NCBI RefSeq assembly: GCF_000524195.1
Contig: NW_020170548.1
Location: 44,932-108,931, forward strand
DNA from: Echinococcus granulosus
Lineage: Eukaryota > Platyhelminthes > Cestoda > Cyclophyllidea > Taeniidae
DNA length: 64,000 nt
Reading direction: 5' to 3'
The notes beneath the pieces are model-generated. The model worked only from the letters and a program-made list of their open reading frames with translations, searched no databases and was not told the origin of the DNA. The position numbers and the translations under genes were made by a program. This document shows positions 40,501-55,500 of the stretch, piece by piece. Each line of letters begins with the position of its first letter. Within the stretch, counting starts at the first letter, position 1.

Positions 40501-43500
40501 CATAGACCAAAATAACTACCTTGATAAAGAAGAGCGTCTAGACGACGACGGCGATGATGTTGTTGTCTTAAATTCCAGGAAGTTTGATGCAAATGGAGCA
40601 AAGCAGAGCGCAATGAGTGGATACAGTGGCGGCATCGAGAGACCGAGTAGAATAAGCATAATTTTCGCCGAGATAAAGCGATCCTCGCGTAGTCCACCGT
40701 ACCAAAGGTCAGAGAGAATGGTCTGTGCACAAGGGTGTGCAATGAAGGACTTGGACTCGCACATGTATGCCAGAGAGAGACATGTGTTGCGAGAGAAGTT
40801 GCACCGCTCATATGTCAGCAGGCGACGCGCCTGAGCAGAGTCTTGACGGTAACATTGTTCTTGTAACTCTACCGCCAGGTTCTCAAAGTCTCTTGAGACC
40901 CAATTGAGTGGGTGGGAAAAAGGAATCGTACTACAATGCTAGCTTTTGTGTCTTACCATCACTTACAATACAATACAATACCATTCAAATTTCGGGGACA
41001 TTCACTGAAGGGATATTCACATCAGACCTTTCCCACCCCAGTATTAAAAGTTTTAATTTCCACATTCCCTCATATTGCTCCACAGGTTAAGCCGAAAAGC
41101 ACATACCAAATTCAAAAGAGCATCCAGATCATGCATACTATGATCGACTCCTTAATATCACGGTGTTGACTACCAGTGGAAACTATTTCCAGGCGAAACA
41201 ACTACACAGAGAAGCAGTAATTACCCTACACATGTAAGTCTTCTAACTCAGCAATCACTTTTAGTAGTAAAGTTATTTGCACTAAGGCTTGAACTAGACT
41301 GCTAAGAAGGAGAGGACTTACTTTTCCTGAGCGTAAACAACCTTTATAAGTTCTGTTCCCACCTCCGCGTCCATCAATTTGCGCATGCCACGGAGGATCC
41401 GCACAGAAAGCAAAGCCTAGAAAGGGTGAAATAAACGGTGTTGGATTACGCTACTAGCAAGAAATTATATGACTGGTAACGAATCTACATGAATAAAACC
41501 TTTCAAACCTAAGCACACCGATCTTTTTCCTCTATACTATGCAACACAATACCAAGGTCTCAAGACAAATACAGACGAAGATATATCTGAGATGATATCT
41601 TTCTGAAATAATAACAGTATTTTGTGACCTCAAATAGCTGGATGAATGGGTAGATCTGGGACATGTGGGTGGATGTTCAGACAGCAAAACAGAAAAAGAA
41701 AGTCTAAGGACTGTTTACCTTAGCGATCGCCTCCTCACCCGACAATACCATGAATTGAGCCAAAGAGAAGTGGGAGGTGAGGAGAGCCCACTGCAGCAGT
41801 TCGGTGTAGGGATAGCGGAAGCAGGCCCTGTCGGTACCACGTCGCTGCAGTCGGTTTCGGAACCAGTAATTTTATTTTAAGAAAATTTGCGGCGTTTCTC
41901 CTTTCTCATCAAAAAACATTTGACCGTCTACTTTCAGGTCTATATACTTCAAAATCAAGCTCAACTGACCCCTTCCTCTGTAAGAAACCCATAGGGATTC
42001 TCTGAGCGATATGCGTGCTGATATCCATTTCCGATCACCTTCTCCAACATTCCACCGATTGATTGAAGAGCTTCGCTCTACAACTCACGGGAAATTACTT
42101 CAATTACAGCTAATTACGTTGCAACTTTTGATGCAGCATTATAAGATATTCAGAAATGATTTAATCAGACAGCAAATATAGCTTGATTAGTTTGAGAATG
42201 AGGCAACACTATGGTGCAATGCTCACTTGCCGCCTATTTAATCCAAAGAGGCTACTAATTACAAGCGTTATGGACGGACTTTTATATTGCCACNNNNNNN
42301 NNNNNNNNNNNNNNNNNNNNNNNNNNNNNNNNNNNNNNNNNNNNNNNNNNNNNNNNNNNNNNNNNNNNNNNNNNNNNNNNNNNNNNNNNNNNNAGGCATA
42401 ATAACAAGGCTAAATTGTCTTAATGCCTTCCATGAATTATACGTAATGCAAAACGCTATTTTAAGTGGAAATTTTCCCCGAATCAAAAGTTAGTAATAGA
42501 ATTTGACATGGATGAGCGAACAAATCAAGACGGTCTTTGCCAAGATTAGCTAAGTGGATTTAGTTTAGCCCGAATTGTGGAGATCTTTTGATCCCTCAAA
42601 ACGATAGTTTGAATGATTCACAAAGCATAGACACCCTTCAATGCGCCCTCTGCTACTTTCTCCTCATTTTCAACCCACCTCCACATTACAAAATATCGGA
42701 TGAACCTGATGGGTGTGGTTTGACCCCGTCCACTTTACAAGCAGAGTCTAACTCTTGTCAAACATTATTCAGAGCATTTACAAAAAGGCGAGCAGTTATG
42801 CGATAAGAGAACCCATTGTCCGAAATCTGATTCAACAATTTGCCTCCATTGATGAAGCACACAAAGATGGATGCTGCAACACCTTCAGCAAGGCCCTACA
42901 TTCTTGAGCATGCGCGATAGTGGACTATGTGGCCTTATGAGCACATTAAAGTAATTCAATGGGAGGATCTCACACATCATATGAGAATAGAAGGAAACTA
43001 GTGTCCCATCCTCATCATCGCCCTCCACACCCCCTCAACGATCTTTCCAAGCAATGGCTGTCACACTTTGTTCCCATTGTAAAAAACACATTATGATCAG
43101 TGAAACGAAAGAGACAAGTGTAAAATAAAACTGAGATGGAAGCAGCTGTATTTGGCCTCTGATAGCAGAGCACTTGATGCCATTAGAGTGCACGGCAAGT
43201 CTGTGTCCTATTTAATATAAGTGATGAATTGGAATGGTGATTAATTCAGTGAATGAAATACTTTGAGGACATTCTCGCATTTTATGCTTCTTATTAAACA
43301 GCTCATAATTTACCAGATTGCTCTGTATTTAGGCGATACTTTTCACTTGAATAGGCCAACTTATTTCGGGTTAGGTGCATGAAGCGTACACATTGCGGTT
43401 GAGACAAGTAGTCCAAAATCAACGCCCGGCAAAGCGTGTTAATTTACCTTGACAATATTTAGAACTAATTTTTCGTAGGACCAATTAACGAGATATCACG

Positions 43501-46500
43501 AATCGCTTTGTGATAATCTCACGCTTTGCGAAAACTCGAAACATTTGAAAGCAACTGTACCAGAGTCCTTGCGTCAAGGCCGTACCGCAATTGAGTCTAC
43601 AACCTTTTGCCTCTCTCAACGTTGCCGCCCCTTTTTGTTCCCCTCTTATTATAATAAACCACTTTTTGCACAATCAAGGTATGGCAAACTAATTGGAAAG
43701 TTAGGCTTATTCTGGCTCTCAGCAGACGAAATCACGAAGAGAATGGTATCCAGTGCACACTGTACCCATGAGACAGCGTAAGGAGCTAGAAGTTTCCTCA
43801 CTTGTGTTTTGAAAATGTGAAAATTTAGGTAAGGGTATTGATGATCGGTTGCAGCCAATGTGTGACGCGACTAACCCCGTCCGGCAAGCCGACCGATCTT
43901 GCAATCAGGCATGGCAGGGTTGCCAATCTTACCTGGAGTGAGGATGAAAAATAGGGTTCTAACATGCTACGTAGAGTAGGTGTAGGGGAAGAGTGTGAGT
44001 CTAGAGGGTTGAGACAAACGTATGCCTCCAGAAGTATACAAAACACCGTATTGGTGTAAAGGATGCAAAGTAACTCATGTCGAACTCATCAAGAGGACGC
44101 GCAATAAAGTTCTAAAGAAACTTATTGGGCAGAACGGACCTGTGAACGGCCCGATTATATTTGCTTAAAAGTTGTCATTGACAAAGAGGTGAATTGTAGC
44201 GAGAATTTGTTTATTTTTCATCGCGATCGCAAATTCATACAGATTTATAGGCCTCGGGTGTTCACTTTTAACATTTGCCCTAGCACTGGCTTTCTCAGTG
44301 TCTTACCAATCACTCGTTATTATGTTGGCATGAAGCTCTACCACTTCGATTTACTCATCCTTCCCTTCACTCTGCTAGTCAATTATTAAACTATCATTTT
44401 AAATGTTATGCCTCATTTGGTATTCAGAGATAACTCATGAGCTGTGTTACATGCAAAGCAGTCCTATAAAACCTACCGAACTGGCGCAATCTGATATCTT
44501 AAGGTGAAGCCTGATAAAGTTGTTCATTCCCGTGGTACATTTGTTATAGAGCTCTACCAGTCGTCGAACCGTCAGAAACTTGTAGATATTCAAGCCCCTC
44601 TCCAGTAGCAGTTGCACGAATTCCAAGCGATCGTCAATAAGGGCGCTTGTCATTGCATTTTCCAGGATCTTATTCTAGTTGAAAAGTTGGCATTTGATGG
44701 AAGTTTGATCAATGTAAAGCTCGTACTACCTCGACAGTCTTTAAGGGGGACGCATGCACGGGCAATGGTTAGTTATGGGAGTAAGAAACGAAGGGATGTG
44801 CACAGCCAAATAACAATTGAAAGATGCATTGGTCCACTTTGTAATCAGATTTGAATAAAAATGCAACTTTTTTCGGAGCTTAAGCGATCAGTTTAAAAAA
44901 TGTGATCCCTGTGAAGAGGTAATTTTAGCAACTATCAAACGGAGAGATCATTAACGACCATGTTGATTGTACAAAAGAGGCAAGAAAATGAAAAGTGGCC
45001 TAAATTTCTAGCATTCCTTGTCAATTTATCACTGGAAAATGAAACATGACTGGGGCTGAAATACACCTTTTGCATGTCAACACGTGCCTGAAACGTTATG
45101 TACCCAACATTTACTGCAATGACTTTAAAGAAAGTTGAGAACAGGAACGCCATCACAATGTTGAATAATTGAAATGTACGGTGTAGACATGGGGTTTGAT
45201 ACCGATGCTCGATCAAATAACACATTTCTTAAAAGGGTTTCTAGTTCACTACGAAGAACTAGTGCCCCAAGATTGGGGACAGAGTAGTCAGTTGCAAATC
45301 TTATCAATTCCGACATTGCAAATGCACCAGCCCGTGTCCAGATGAGATACCAAGTTCCTATTGGTCAGAATAGCGTTACAGTTCGCTGGCAATACCACCA
45401 ATACAGGCGTCTCCTATGCCAGCGATAAAAGGATGGGCAACTTACCGACCAGTCATTAACATTGACAAGAATTTGTGATCTCGCAATGTCAGGACGTTCC
45501 CATGCCATGGTGAGTGAAAGCCGGTCCAGCGGCTTCAGGTCCTGTCCGGGAGCTGAGACAGAGGAGAAAAGGGAGACCTCAATCCAGTCCCTTATAGAAC
45601 CATTCCACGAAATTCAGCAAATAAATAAATTTCAGTGACTCAATTTAGGTGCCCCAATTTGCCTCTCGCTTCTTTCCTTGGAGCTTAGCAAGGTTCCTGA
45701 TTGGTACTGTGGATCTACCAGACGAAAAGTACCCGAGTTGATAGTGTTGCTTCGACCCTCACCAAGATGACGATATCTCGCTTATTTCGAACACCATTGC
45801 CCACTTCGAGAGAATGCTTTGAAACTTCACAATCCAGCTTGTACAACTGCAAGATCTCCGATTCACGCACCACTTAACTCTTTCCACATTCTCATTCCGC
45901 GTTCACTATCTACATATAGATACATGTTTATGCAGGTTTAGCTGTTGGCTCATCATTATTGCTAAAACAGCATGTTGGATCTACTCTCGATTGCTTGGCA
46001 CGGCACTAGAAATAGCTCTACCGTCAATTCCATCGTTACGAGTTATTCGAAAGTGCTGCACACATTTGGAATATCCACTGATTCCTTTACTACAAGTAAG
46101 AAAAAAGCTAAATTCTCATCGAGTACCACGATTATTGCCAACCAAAGAATTCGATCGAATGGTGACAGTTGGATTAATTGAATAAGAGGGTGGTTGATTG
46201 GTCAGGTAAACATCATCCTTCCTTAAGCGACGAACGACCTACTTGAGGAGGCATGGCACTGGTCGTGACGCTTGAAGCTGTGAGTAGCGTAAATGTCATG
46301 AGCATTTATTCCTGAGGACTAAAGTGATGGAATGAACACCAGCAAAATCCATGGGTCTAGCCCAGATCCAGTCCGTATATTTCATTAAATAACAACTACC
46401 TACTACCCCAATAGCCAACCAATGACTTTAAGGAAGAGGTGGCAACAAAAGATGACGTTCAGAAGAGAGTGAGAATTGAATCAAATCGGGTGCCCCTGTT

Positions 46501-49500
46501 ACAGATTTGGTATTTATCTAAACCACGAAAAAGCCATTTACAAACTCCTACGTTGCGCATGCGAAAGAGCAAAGCTTTGGACTCACCCTGAAGCAGTGCA
46601 GTTAGAATAGTCAAATCAATTTCGTCCGAGGCTCCATCTCCCATCCGAAAGACGCTCATCTGAATATTTATGCAAACAAAAAAATATGAGAGGCTAACGA
46701 AATTTCACTCTTGCAAGCGAAAAAGAACACAAATTATAGTGCTAATCTGGTACGCTAAAGAGAGTGCCTACTCCCATCGTGTCGGAAATGAAAACAATGG
46801 ATAAGATACTACTTTTAAAAACTAAACTAGCTCTTACCAACACTTGACATTTCTGAGATCCATTTTATCGTTAGATAGACTGTTGCTTTACTTCTAAGTA
46901 TTATTACTGCTTTTTTCATTTTTGTCAACTGAAACTGAGTAACTCTCCTAACGCAGTCAACACAGCCCTTCTCTTGAAATAGGCCAGTCCAAAGCACTAA
47001 TTGATTTGGTTAACATTTGACACCACAAGTCTACCCATTTAACGGGGATCCGAATTAATATGCATTTCCTTCTTACACTTTGCAAGAAATTACACCTTGA
47101 GGGTATCACTCAATGGCTACATTGCCCAAGAGTCCTTCTTCCATTGCGTTATGACCCCATGTCGATTATGAATGGCTTTGATCTTGCTATCTACTATATC
47201 ACACTTCCAGTTGATGCGGACTAATTTACGAGCCATTTTCGTTCCCCTGTCACAATACGAAATTTGCCGAAAGTGCTATTAATTACAAAGAAGTTGATTG
47301 GTTCAGCAGGAATGGTTGCATAAATCTCAACGCAGCAGCAGTTGTTGCACTTTCTTTTCCGTAGTCATGGGGACAGCTTTGATCAGATAATTTTTAAGTG
47401 TGCCAAAGCAAAACCTCTGTTAAAGGCACAAGCATTTACAGTTGACTTTTATAGAGGTGGTAGCACTTTTCAATAATCTTCTTCCCATCGATCCTAAAAA
47501 TTTTGCACTTATTCGCCGTCTTTTTGAAAGCTCAGTAGGACACCTGCGCGAGTTCAACTATGTTCTGAGAAAACAATGCTCTGGGGTCTACGTGTCGGTT
47601 TACGCACTCACTTTCTCTTCAATAGTATGTACAGCTTTCATTATACTATCTGCGATTAGGCGCCTCCGTCTCTTCAATAAAAATGACCTGTAAATGCTCC
47701 AATACGGACATTGTTGTCCTCCTGGAAACATTTCTCATCTTAAATAATCCATTTGAATATCAACACGCATTGGAAGTCACCGTTGAGCTTGACTAAACGT
47801 AATGCCTAACTGTAAAATGCACGTACGATCTCGTTGTGGTAGGCATCAGCTGAAATATCATTCAGTTTTATCTGAATGGAAAAGGAATGACTTACGAGGT
47901 GACAAAACTTCATACACAAATTCATGTCCGAGTAGACACTTTCCGCCATGTCATTTCCTAACTGGAAGGTTTTTTCAATGCTGGCAATCATCGCTCTTCG
48001 TAGATTTGGTACCAGGTCTCTGCAGCAAAGGAAAATTACTACTAAAAATTAGTTTACCACATGTCTCTCTCAATTTATTACAATTTCCTTGACAGGGCAG
48101 CATTAAGACCTGACAATAAGCTGGGACATATTTGTGAGGCGTGCCCAGATTTATCCATTCATCCATTTATCAAAGGAGTGACATAACGAATTTCAAAGAT
48201 TACTTTACCACCAGTAGAATAGGCAAGTAGAGTTAAAATCCAACTGAATGCAATGCAAGCAGCTTTGCTTCTGGTACCAGAACAAAAGCAGTGCTGTGTA
48301 GAAATGAGTCCACTCATCGAGAATGCTAATGCAAAATGAGCTCATCCTCTGGCCATGATTTTGAATAAAAGCAGGTCTCAAGCACGGACTGATCAATTAA
48401 CGTCAACAGTTCTAAAACTGCAGAGATGACTTCAGGAACCATGTCAATGCGAAAAGACTTCTTAACAATGCTGATAGATGAAAGAAACGATTGGATTATC
48501 TGATGCAATGGAGGGGGTGGGGCTGAATGTTGCTACTGTTAAACGAAGGAGTAGAGAACCGGAGAGGGTGAGGCAGCCGGCTAAATGAGTGGGTACACAG
48601 AGTGTTTGATTTTATCAGTTCAGAATTGTAAAGTTGTTGGATAATGAGCAAAGTAGACGACAAGGTCTATTGAGAAGAGGTGGTAAAATTAACTTATTCT
48701 CTATTCACAGCCCCCACGAAGATTAACTGGAGCAGTGGGGAATATGGGAAAATAAGGAGGCCGCTTCAGGAGTTCCGAAAACATGAAAACTTCTCAACGG
48801 TTCGGCCATGCGAAAGAGCTAGACAGAGCGTCTAATAGACTCGTCTTTACCGTGAGTGCAGAAACGCAGAATCATTACCTTCAAGGCAGAAGAAGCGGGC
48901 CTGGAACAAGAAGAAATTAGTAAAAAAATCACTGGATGGAAGGAATTGTGAATGGTTACCAAGAAGGTATGATTAGCCAGGACTTCCTTAAAACCCATCA
49001 AGAGTATGTGAAATAGCAGATGCTAGTCTTTTTTAACATCCAGAGAGCGGGAAGGAAAGGGGGAAACTGATTTAGAAGAAGAAAGAGAAGATGGTGATGA
49101 AGACGAAAAGAATGCAGGCGTCAAAGGATAGAGAGGGTCACTAGGAAAATTGATCACAGAAGGCCTCACTCTTGTAAGAGTTGAGCAGTACATGAGAACG
49201 CCAGCCTAGGAGAGGAGAAATTGTGACAGAGACCAAATCACTGACCCATCAGGTCCAACATGTCGGCACATGAAGGCAAGGAGGTCCGCAGCGCGTCCGG
49301 AGCCATCGCAGATGACCACGGGAACGGGGATGCTACCAGTGAGGAGTTCAAAGACTCTGCGGAAGGTCTGGACCCCACCTTCTATCAGCACACCTACCAC
49401 TGGCACTCGCGATTTGAGACCGTCTGTAGCGAACAAACGAGTAAATGTTGTCATGTGAATAATTAACCTTTGCAGCAATTGTGTGCTTAACACTTTTGCC

Positions 49501-52500
49501 GCATTTTCCAAGCATCACAAATCTGTTCAATTTGTTATTTGTCAATATCCTGATAACGAACTCTAGCAAAGAGCATTTCGTACAGGCTGCTTTGCGTGGA
49601 AGGCTCGTAGTCTGAGGATAAATGAATTATTGGCTCTTGATCAATCGTTGAAATGGCAAACAACTAGTCAAAATTTCTATCTTATTAAAGCAAAAATAGC
49701 ATCTGGATCGTGAAAGCCGATTCTCCATCGCGATCCTCGTACCACGCGTGCTAACCGCGTGAGTTGGGTCAACTTAAGATGCACAAATGATCTAACGGGT
49801 AAACGGCTGAAAACTGGGTGAAAAGCAAAACCTCGGAGTTCCAAGAGAAATTCATTCAGCCATTTATGCTAGTTGTGCATTGCATCTAAAGCTGGGTTTA
49901 TCTTCTATCCAACTTAATGCCACTGCAGAAAGATTAACAACTGTACGAAGATAACCAAGTACATTAATAAGTTAAAGCAGAAGTCTTCTTAAAAGATTTT
50001 GTCAGGCAAAACAACTAGAATTACAATCTCGAATTTTGACACCTAGATGCAAGCTTGCCACTAATTCCACTTCTGTAATCATATTTATTTCCAGATACCT
50101 TGAAAACTTAATCCTAGCCACATCAGTCTCACTTTTATCTCCAAATTGTCTATGTTGCATGCAATCATAAGGTGGCAATCATCGCCTATGATAGTTATCA
50201 GGGAAATACGGAGGAGGAAGATATCGATGCGCCTCTATCACTCTTCCGTCCTGGGGCACTGCATGAGATCTTTCCACGGAGAATAGTGGTGGCAGAATTC
50301 AACAAAGAATACCATATCAGCAGAGTAGAACGCGTCTACACTCTACGAGTTGTACTTGCGCCCGCACACTTTCTTACTCTTTTAAAGTTCCCATACGCTA
50401 GCAAGCAATTGGCAAAATCCGACATTTAACACCCAGAAATCTTAGCATCAGTGGGGCATTTCAAATTCTGAAGATTATGGTTAGAAATTCCTATAAGTAC
50501 ACATGAGGTCAATTCAAAAGTTGCCACAAGAGGAATCATTAGCCCATTTAATATCAGTGGAAATGGTATCAATGGTTCCGTTGTTGAGACTTTAGACCTT
50601 AAAATCAACACGATGCTGATGAATATCCATCATCAGCTAGTGGAAAGAGAGAGCTATGAACAGTGGATTTCAAGGCACCTGCTTAGCAGAAAATCAGAAA
50701 TAGGTAACAGTAACTGCTTTCGGACAATTTTCAGCACTACAGTCAAAAAATAGATAAAGCTATTGCAGTTTGAAGAAACAGGGCAATTTAGGAATCATAG
50801 ACCGTAATCTGTTATCTCAAACACTTTCACTGAGGTCGAATTGTTGCCTGTCGGGTCACTTACGGTATCACATTGGGAGCTGGCAGCAGTGCCTGCAGCT
50901 ACAACGCTACTATGAATTTGCGAGAGTTGCGTGTAGCCAAGCCCAAAATACGGAAGTGACAAGTTGTGAGTTTGAAAGGAAGGTGTGGAAGAGGTGGATA
51001 GACATCGCCCTTACTTTATCTGTGCGACGAAATTAGGGGCAAAAGTGTCAAAAAGCAGGTGGCTTTGATCACCTTCTTTTAACTCTAGACAACAACCTTC
51101 TAGAGCAAGTTCATTCCATCACACAGTCAACGCGTTCGCTATTATGGTCTTGGGGGAAGTCTACCCACCACAGGCGAACTGGCACACATCCCCATGAATT
51201 TTTCATCAATTTTAGCTGCTGCTCAAAGATTAGCCAATGTAAATACCCCCAGCCTAAGAATATTCTCCATTTGCATCATTATTTAAAATTTAAATTGTTT
51301 TTAACGATTCTCTGCAACAAACATTCACATGCTCTAAAGAAAATAGAACAGATGTCATAATTTTGCGATGCCAGACTGATGTTAGTAATGGAGGCGTCAC
51401 GCATACATGAGATTGTCGAAATAATGTGTGCATAGCATTCATATAGTAAATATGTCACTGACGCAATCAATGCCGGATTCTTTCGTCATTTCGCGGTTGC
51501 AAGTCGAGAGTAGAGTGACTCACCTAGTTTGCGTGGGCCAATACGCTCCTGCGCGAGGTACTGTTCAAGTCGACGTCGAAGACAGATTCCAGAGGAGGAG
51601 AATTTGCCCGATGTCCCATTGTCTGCCAACAGGAAGTAGTTGTGGTGCGGGTTCAGGGCTGTCTCCTGCTTGCCCGCCAACGTGCCCTGTGCGTGATACT
51701 GACAGGCGTGCTGTGGTCAAAACACAGACAATAGTCAAATCAAACCAATTTAGCGTCAAGCAGGAGCACGTTTCTTTACTGGTCACTTGCGTCTATTTTA
51801 TTTCATTAAGAAAAAGTCAAATCTCAGTGTGCAATAAATTGTTTCGCAGTTTATCGAATGTATTTGGTGCGGCACATACATTTGCTTGTGGCTTGATTAT
51901 TCAGAGTTTGAGGGGAATTCCAACAACACCAGTTTAGGTGCATTAAAGCGCTATGGCTTCAAATGATGACGCCACCAACTAAGTACAAGTTAAACACTAA
52001 GCTCATCGAAAGGCAGTGCAAAATGCAGAGCACTTAAGCTCCTCTACATTTATTCATGAATGGCTCAATAATGCCTGCCTTCCTTGGGTGCTGAGTCAAG
52101 GGTTTGAGGTAAGGCATTTGCCCAAATGTAAATGAAAGATAGGATGAGCAATGGGAAGGCAAAAGACTTACATTTTTACCAATAAGCATGCTGCGCTCTT
52201 GCACCGCACCCCAGGGCGCGATACCAATGACGACGATTTTGGAGCCCCGGACGTGCACCTCCTCTCTCAGTGCCTCGCCCACGAGCCGTGTCACGCCTGC
52301 AGTGTGGTAGGAGCGAAGAAGAGAAAACGATGTAAGAAAGAAATGAATCCAGTATGAAGTGCCGTGAGGTAATACTAGATCCTGATTAGCTTCCAGTAGC
52401 GCAGGGCGTTAAGACGCCTGGTGTCACTTAGGCGGGCATGCTCCTGGCTTTCCTCAAAGGAACCTTCGTACATTACCTCAAATTCACCTTTTATTTTACC

Positions 52501-55500
52501 GTGACAGCAGTCAAATCTTCTTAATGGTCGTTGTTCCCAATCGCTGCACAATTAAACAAAGTACCTCTGTACTTGAGCAAAGCTACATTTCGATTGAGTA
52601 GCAAGGAAGGGCTGCGCATACAACGTCAGAATTAGTCATTTGACGAGGTGACTTACCGCAAAAACTGTCATTTTAGTTTCGTCAAGGTTAATTTGTAGGG
52701 AGATTAGTTCAGGTATTTAAAAAAATGACTCCAAATAGATACGAACAATCACAAAATTTATCCCATAATCTGAAATTGAAGAAACCCCCAGAGTGAACTC
52801 AAAATATGCTAGTAGACTATCTTCAGTTTGATATATCCAACTAACAGGTGTTTGAAGGAGACGGTTCATTGCACCGCACGTTCTGCAGTCTCTAAGCCGC
52901 CATCACGTTTTCTCGTTTGCTCTCTGCGAGACACAAATGAATCCTAGCAGGATAGCTCGGCGCCTTAAACGCGTGAATTGTTTTTATCAGTTAATGAATG
53001 TAAATAGTTGCAGAAATCATGCCCTAATTAGATCGGCTGCGTTCAAATAACTGAAACCACTGCGGGTGGCTCATGATTAAGGGGTAGTTGCCTTACTTGG
53101 CCATTGCGTCAATTCAAAGGCCCGGTAGTGAACACGTAAATGGTGCCGCATGCCTAAGGTTTATACAACTGCTCGGCTTTGTGTCCATGTTGATTTCATT
53201 GTTTTCAGACTTAGAGTACTGCAGAACCGCTGATAAGTTTTTTAGTAGATTCATGGGACTCGTGACTTCTTCACAGGTAAGTGAGACACAAAGTTGGTAG
53301 GATGCATTCGAGAAATCGCACCTATCAGCAGCACTCAATATCTTCTGGTCACATTTCTCCGAAACTTTATGGAGCTAATATCTCTGTTTGTTGGAAAATA
53401 AAACAGGATTGGAGCCCAATAATAAAGACTTTCAACTTTGTTAGCGATGAAAAGAACCATACTATCTAGCGCTCTATCAATTTAGAAGTGGTTGAAACAA
53501 AAGTAGCCAATATAGACGAAAGACAGGGCTGCGTGCCCATGGTTATTTCCAATACATCAATCACGCCAGCCATGTTCTCAAACTTCTACTCGATCTGCAG
53601 TGCACTACAATGAAGGATTCTCTAGTGAATGAGTGCCAAAATCTGACATTTACTATAAAAATAAACTTGTAAGAAACTCACAAGAAGAGGGCATCAGTAC
53701 AAGACCACTGATTCTAACAAGACAGAGGGATGACAGGAATTTATTTTGTCAAAATTCGGCCTCGACTTCACCATCTACCACAGTTCGGCAATTCCTGATT
53801 TAGCGCATTAAATTATTTGCCTGCCTACAGCAGTCTCCGCTGCCCTGCTCAGTCTACCACATGGGTGTCACGCAAACTGCCATGTCATGCATTCCACTCA
53901 TGTCAATTACGTTAGTGTGCACTTGGACTGCCATGGTCAATTTCTCTTCAATTTCGTTGACTGCTACGCTGCTCCCACCAAATGTCACTCGATTTTGAAA
54001 GTGCCTTTACTCCAAACATCACATGTTACTGCTTTCCTCTTCTGCGTTGTGGTGCGGTGCTAGAATCCAAGAGTTATATCATGCATCAAAACAACGACTA
54101 GAATGCCAGAATCTCTTAATGAAACCTCATCGGAGCAAACTCAAACTGCCTCTAGTTTTGAATGCATCGATATTTGGCTAAACTTACAAACAAATCATTA
54201 GAGTGTTAATCGGAAGCGTAAAAGTTAGCGAATTTGCTGGAAAAGTTGGGTGGTTGACGTGACAACACTCGGAGAAAAGCTACTTTAATGGCTTGACCCT
54301 CAGTTGTTCAAGCCTCCTGAGTTCGCCGGTCAGTATATGCACATGAAGGAGCTTACTTTGGTTTTAGCCAGATTCGAAAAATCCTTATGGATAGTCTTCT
54401 GAATACCAAGCAGAAAATAAGGCCTTCAATCTCATTCGCCAATCGTCATGGTGAACACTTACTTCCACCAAGCGCATTAATGGCGCTAACACTTTGTCTG
54501 ACTTTCTCGACTCCTGAACTTCCGTAAATCATCTGGACACTTTGAATGACATTAATAAAGTGAATCGTGCCAACGTCCTCAACGCTAAGGTCAATATCAG
54601 ACTTAACAATTAAATCCTTATTTACTGCCGTCACTTCTTGGCTTTTCAAGGCAATCACCCAACAGATGGCTAAAGTAAACGAGGGGCAGCTGATGCCACA
54701 GATTGATAAAATTAGCCGTGAGTAAACAGGCAGCTGGCTAGTTGATTGAAAAGTCAGCTTGACAGTCATCCGAACGATGCACTTACCAGTATCCAGACCG
54801 TCGGTGATGACCCACGCATCCGTAGTTTTGGCTGCTCGCAGCAGGCCCCGCTTCACCACGAAGCCCAACCTAGCCCGAAGCGATGCGTTGGCCAGACCCC
54901 CTAGCATCGAGATGATCAGACTGGGTATGGGCAGACGCCACTCCTGCAGCAGCAGCTGCACCACAGTCTCTGGAGGTGTCTCGTAGTTCAGCCTCACGTA
55001 CTAAAACAAAAAAATGCAAACGCACTGACAACACGGGTACAAATTATATTGCTTCAGTTGTGTACTTAACTATGGATTTTTCCTCAGTAATTTACAATGG
55101 TGGCGCGGTATTTGGCTTACACCCACACCTATGCTACGTGGCGTAAATGATGTGAGTTTTTCACCCCGCAACATCACTACGAGCAGCAGACTTTCCTGTT
55201 GTGTCCTGAGCTATATGCACACAAGTCGGCGGAAGTAGCTAGGCTTGGCTACTGACGATGCTATAGTCAAAATATTAGAGATGATTTAAATTAAACTTGG
55301 ACTCGGACTTTCATCAACCTAATTGCAATGCAACCGTGGTGGTAATAGTCGACAAGTGTCTCATTGCCTAAAGCCGGTGCATGTTAAGAGGCCAGACAAC
55401 GCTGCCGGACGTAAATGTAACAGCGCTCGATAGTTTTATTGTAACGACTTCTGCCCTCAAATTGCACTGCGATCACATCTTTCAGTCCTAATGGTCTAAA

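Noticed and set aside
40439..40834. Plus-strand 131-codon ORF
   Set aside because: It is the antisense shadow of TRPM exon 15, whose minus-strand frame carries many conserved TRPM residues.
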